The notes under the pieces are model-generated. The model was not told where the DNA came from and did not search any database. It saw only the letters and a list, made by a program, of their open reading frames with translations. Below are positions 62,398 to 64,000 of a stretch of DNA of 64,000 bases, one piece after another. The position numbers were made by a program, and so were the translations under genes. Source of the DNA: Hyphobacterium sp. CCMP332. GTDB lineage: Bacteria > Bacteroidota > Bacteroidia > Cytophagales > CCMP332. Location: positions 2,644,001 to 2,708,000 of the forward strand of contig CP058647.1 of NCBI GenBank assembly GCA_014323545.1. Direction: 5' to 3'. How positions within the stretch are numbered: position 1 is the stretch's first letter; each line of letters begins with the position of its first letter.

Positions 62398-62996
62398 ACA
62401 AAAGAAAATTTTCTGAAAAAGCGCTTGAAGACTTTAAGCTTGTGGATGCCGCAAAAGCCGGTGATCAAAAAGCTTATGCCGATTTGCTTCATCGTTATAG
62501 AAAATCGGTCTATCATATGATATTGAAAATGGTCAGGAATGTGGACGATGCTGAAGATCTCACCATCGAGGCATTTGGAAAGGCATTTAAAAATCTCAAA
62601 AAATTTAATCCCGATTATACCTTTAGCACCTGGTTATTCAGAATAGCCACCAATAATTGTATCGATTTTATACGAAAAAAGCGACTTCAAACCACCAGCA
62701 TCAGCGGTTCGATGAAAGACAAGGATGGGGATTTCATACCCGTAAATATTAAGGACTCCAACCGAAATCCGCAGGAAGAGGCCATAAGAAGTGAGAAAAT
62801 TGAGATCATGCAGGAGATCGTAACTCAATTGCCACCAAAATACAGACATTTGGTTCGACTGCGTTATTTCAAGGAATTATCTTATGATGAAATTGCCACA
62901 GAATTGGAAGCTCCGCTCGGAACGGTTAAGGCCCAACTTCACAGAGCAAGAGAATTGCTTTACGATTTTGTGAAACACCGCAAAGATTCCATCTGA
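62388..62996 (+). CDS. ECF RNA polymerase sigma factor
   Basis: A 202 aa RpoE-like sigma factor. Region 2: DLLHRYRKSVYHMILKMV, DDAEDLTIEAFGKAF and FSTWLFRIATNNCIDFIR; region 4: LPPKYRHLVRLRYFKELSYDE and APLGTVKAQLHRARELL. No anti-sigma gene adjoins it. It overlaps the GT2 gene and directly abuts rsmG, so the three are one operon; the link of sigma factor and rRNA methylase is by position only. Confidence 0.92.
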   Translation: MAIDKRKFSEKALEDFKLVDAAKAGDQKAYADLLHRYRKSVYHMILKMVRNVDDAEDLTIEAFGKAFKNLKKFNPDYTFSTWLFRIATNNCIDFIRKKRLQTTSISGSMKDKDGDFIPVNIKDSNRNPQEEAIRSEKIEIMQEIVTQLPPKYRHLVRLRYFKELSYDEIATELEAPLGTVKAQLHRARELLYDFVKHRKDSI

Positions 62997-63608
62997 TTGA
63001 ATTTGCTCAATAAATATTTTCCCGAACTTAAAGAGGATAAACTCAATACCTACAGGGATTTCCGTGAGGTTTTTTCAAAATGGAATGAAAAGATCAATTG
63101 TGTGTCCAGAAAAGACATGGAAAATTTTGAGGAGCGACACATTTTGCATTCTCTGGCCATTTCTAAGGTTATTTCTTTTCCAAAAGGGTCAAGTGTTTTG
63201 GATGTGGGAACGGGAGGAGGATTTCCCGGATTGCCCCTGGCCATAATGTTTCCCGAAGTTCAGTTTCACCTGATCGACAGTATTGGAAAAAAAATAAAAG
63301 TGGTTCAGGGCCTTGTCGATGAACTCGAACTAAAAAATGTTAAAGCAACAAAAATCCGATCTGAGGAAATCAAAGAAAAATACGATTTTATAACAGCAAG
63401 GGCCGTGGCAAGAGCTACTACCTTTTTTCATTGGGTTGGCCATTTAAAAAACAATAAGAGTCCTTATGAAAAACAGGGCATTTATTATCTGAAAGGAGGG
63501 GATATTAAGGAGGAAATGCTCGAGTTAAAACGCCCCTTTAAAATCTGGCCGATCAGCGATTTCTTTGAAGAGGAATTCTTTGAAACCAAAAAAGTGGTTC
63601 ATTTCTGA
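62997..63608 (+). CDS. rsmG: 16S rRNA (guanine-N7)-methyltransferase RsmG
   Basis: Methylates G527 of 16S rRNA using SAM. The SAM-binding loop is VLDVGTGGGFPGLPLAI, and ITARAVARATTF is the family's conserved ARA region. 203 aa is normal. Start TTG at 62997 right after the sigma-factor stop codon. It overlaps the next, convergent gene by 10 nt. Confidence 0.93.
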   Translation: MNLLNKYFPELKEDKLNTYRDFREVFSKWNEKINCVSRKDMENFEERHILHSLAISKVISFPKGSSVLDVGTGGGFPGLPLAIMFPEVQFHLIDSIGKKIKVVQGLVDELELKNVKATKIRSEEIKEKYDFITARAVARATTFFHWVGHLKNNKSPYEKQGIYYLKGGDIKEEMLELKRPFKIWPISDFFEEEFFETKKVVHF

Positions 63609-64000
63609 TCTTCGAGCTCTTCCTTTTTTATAATTCTGGTGTAAACTCCCGTTTGAAGTCCCTGTGCTTCTGTCCAGATGGGGGCAATCACTCCATCATG
63701 TGCTGAAATATTATTGTAATCGCCAAAAAATACGATAGGGTTGGGTACAAAGGATTCTTCATTGATTTTTTTATTGAAAAATGTTTCTCCTCCGTCCTTA
63801 GACCAGGCTAAAAATACCTCCGTTTCAGTACTTGTGAAATTTCGTCTGTCGTAAAAAACAGCATACAAATTCCCGTCGTTTTGATCTATTGCCATCCATG
63901 TGAAAAACTGATGGTTGCCGCTCGAATCCCTGTTGACTTTTATAGGATTGCTCCATGTTTCTCCCTTGTCTTCAGATTTTACTAGCCATACGTCCGTATC
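63599..64000 (-). CDS. BNR/sialidase-like repeat protein (C-terminal part)
   Basis: The open frame runs from the right edge of the window to a stop at 63599 (133 codons); the 5' end is outside. Two Asp-box (BNR) motifs are visible, SEDKGETWS and SKDGGETF, typical of the beta-propeller of sialidases and other exported glycosidase-like proteins. The C-terminus ends RIIKKEELEDQK without a sorting domain. Whether it has enzyme activity cannot be told from this part. Confidence 0.8.
   Translation of the reverse strand, partial: DTDVWLVKSEDKGETWSNPIKVNRDSSGNHQFFTWMAIDQNDGNLYAVFYDRRNFTSTETEVFLAWSKDGGETFFNKKINEESFVPNPIVFFGDYNNISAHDGVIAPIWTEAQGLQTGVYTRIIKKEELEDQK

Noticed and set aside
1-64000. Search for tRNA, rRNA, CRISPR, insertion sequences, integrases and prophage genes
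   Set aside because: None could be seen; intergenic gaps are mostly under 140 nt and no transposase, integrase or cas-like protein is encoded.

Overview
The window is a 64 kb stretch of low-GC chromosomal DNA from a member of the Bacteroidota, most likely of the Cytophagales / marine 'Marivirga-Fulvivirga-like' type (inference from gene content, not from a marker gene). Support: a type IX secretion (T9SS) C-terminal sorting domain, a DUF4835/PorD gene, DUF1573, DUF3822, DUF1599, DUF6029 and Omp28 families, the order bamD-rpoZ-coaBC-DUF4835-recN-fabI, the pair folP-cdaA, and promoter elements of the Bacteroidota form TAnnTTTG with, in the best cases, an upstream TTG/TTTG about 20 nt away. It is almost wholly coding, with no rRNA, tRNA, CRISPR, insertion sequence or prophage that I could see.

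Layout. 0-4 kb: a minus-strand operon hisS-hutH-PKD-domain secreted protein (cut by the left edge), then a Lys/Ala/Glu-rich basic protein. 4-9.6 kb: metallophosphoesterase and pyrE; two tandem NUDIX proteins with an extra N-terminal region; coaD with DUF3822 and a membrane-anchored protein; a third NUDIX gene back to back with a hotdog thioesterase. 9.6-13.7 kb: DUF1573, then DUF58 / BatD-like / VWA (Bat-type) genes, then a predicted barrel protein. 13.7-22.4 kb: VOC, two DUF1801 proteins, SulP transporter, ECF-like sigma factor, fatty-acid desaturase, TRAP permeases without a binding protein, thioesterase, DUF302, rlmN. 22.4-30 kb: KOW-like exported protein, floA-NfeD, proS, a Trp/Gly- and Ser/Arg-rich exported protein, a FadL-type porin. 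30-37 kb: aroK-DoxX-DUF1599 facing folP-cdaA; TPR lipoprotein; kbl facing an epimerase-type threonine dehydrogenase. 37-48 kb: WG-repeat lipoprotein, HupE-like membrane protein plus Dps, DUF445, metG, a large hybrid histidine kinase, ispE, and a sugar transferase with altered catalytic residues. 48-54 kb: the envelope/housekeeping operon bamD to fabI. 54-58 kb: an exported redox-type cluster (T9SS cargo, TlpA, DUF6029 barrel, Omp28). 58-64 kb: tgt-lptF/G-EamA facing GT2-sigma-rsmG, and a BNR/sialidase-like protein cut by the right edge.

Much of the window is core metabolism and translation: three aminoacyl-tRNA synthetases, rlmN, rsmG, tgt, CoA synthesis (coaD, coaBC), folate (folP), shikimate, isoprenoid (ispE) and fatty-acid synthesis. 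The rest is envelope biology. Genes are packed tightly, with many 1-8 nt overlaps, and TTG is a frequent start codon. No clear-cut new system is present. The points most worth checking are the sugar transferase lacking its catalytic Asp, the Tgt lacking its zinc cysteines, the tandem NUDIX genes, the RS-repeat protein, the TlpA/DUF6029/Omp28 cluster, very short mRNA leaders, and a full-length Shine-Dalgarno sequence in front of the VWA gene.
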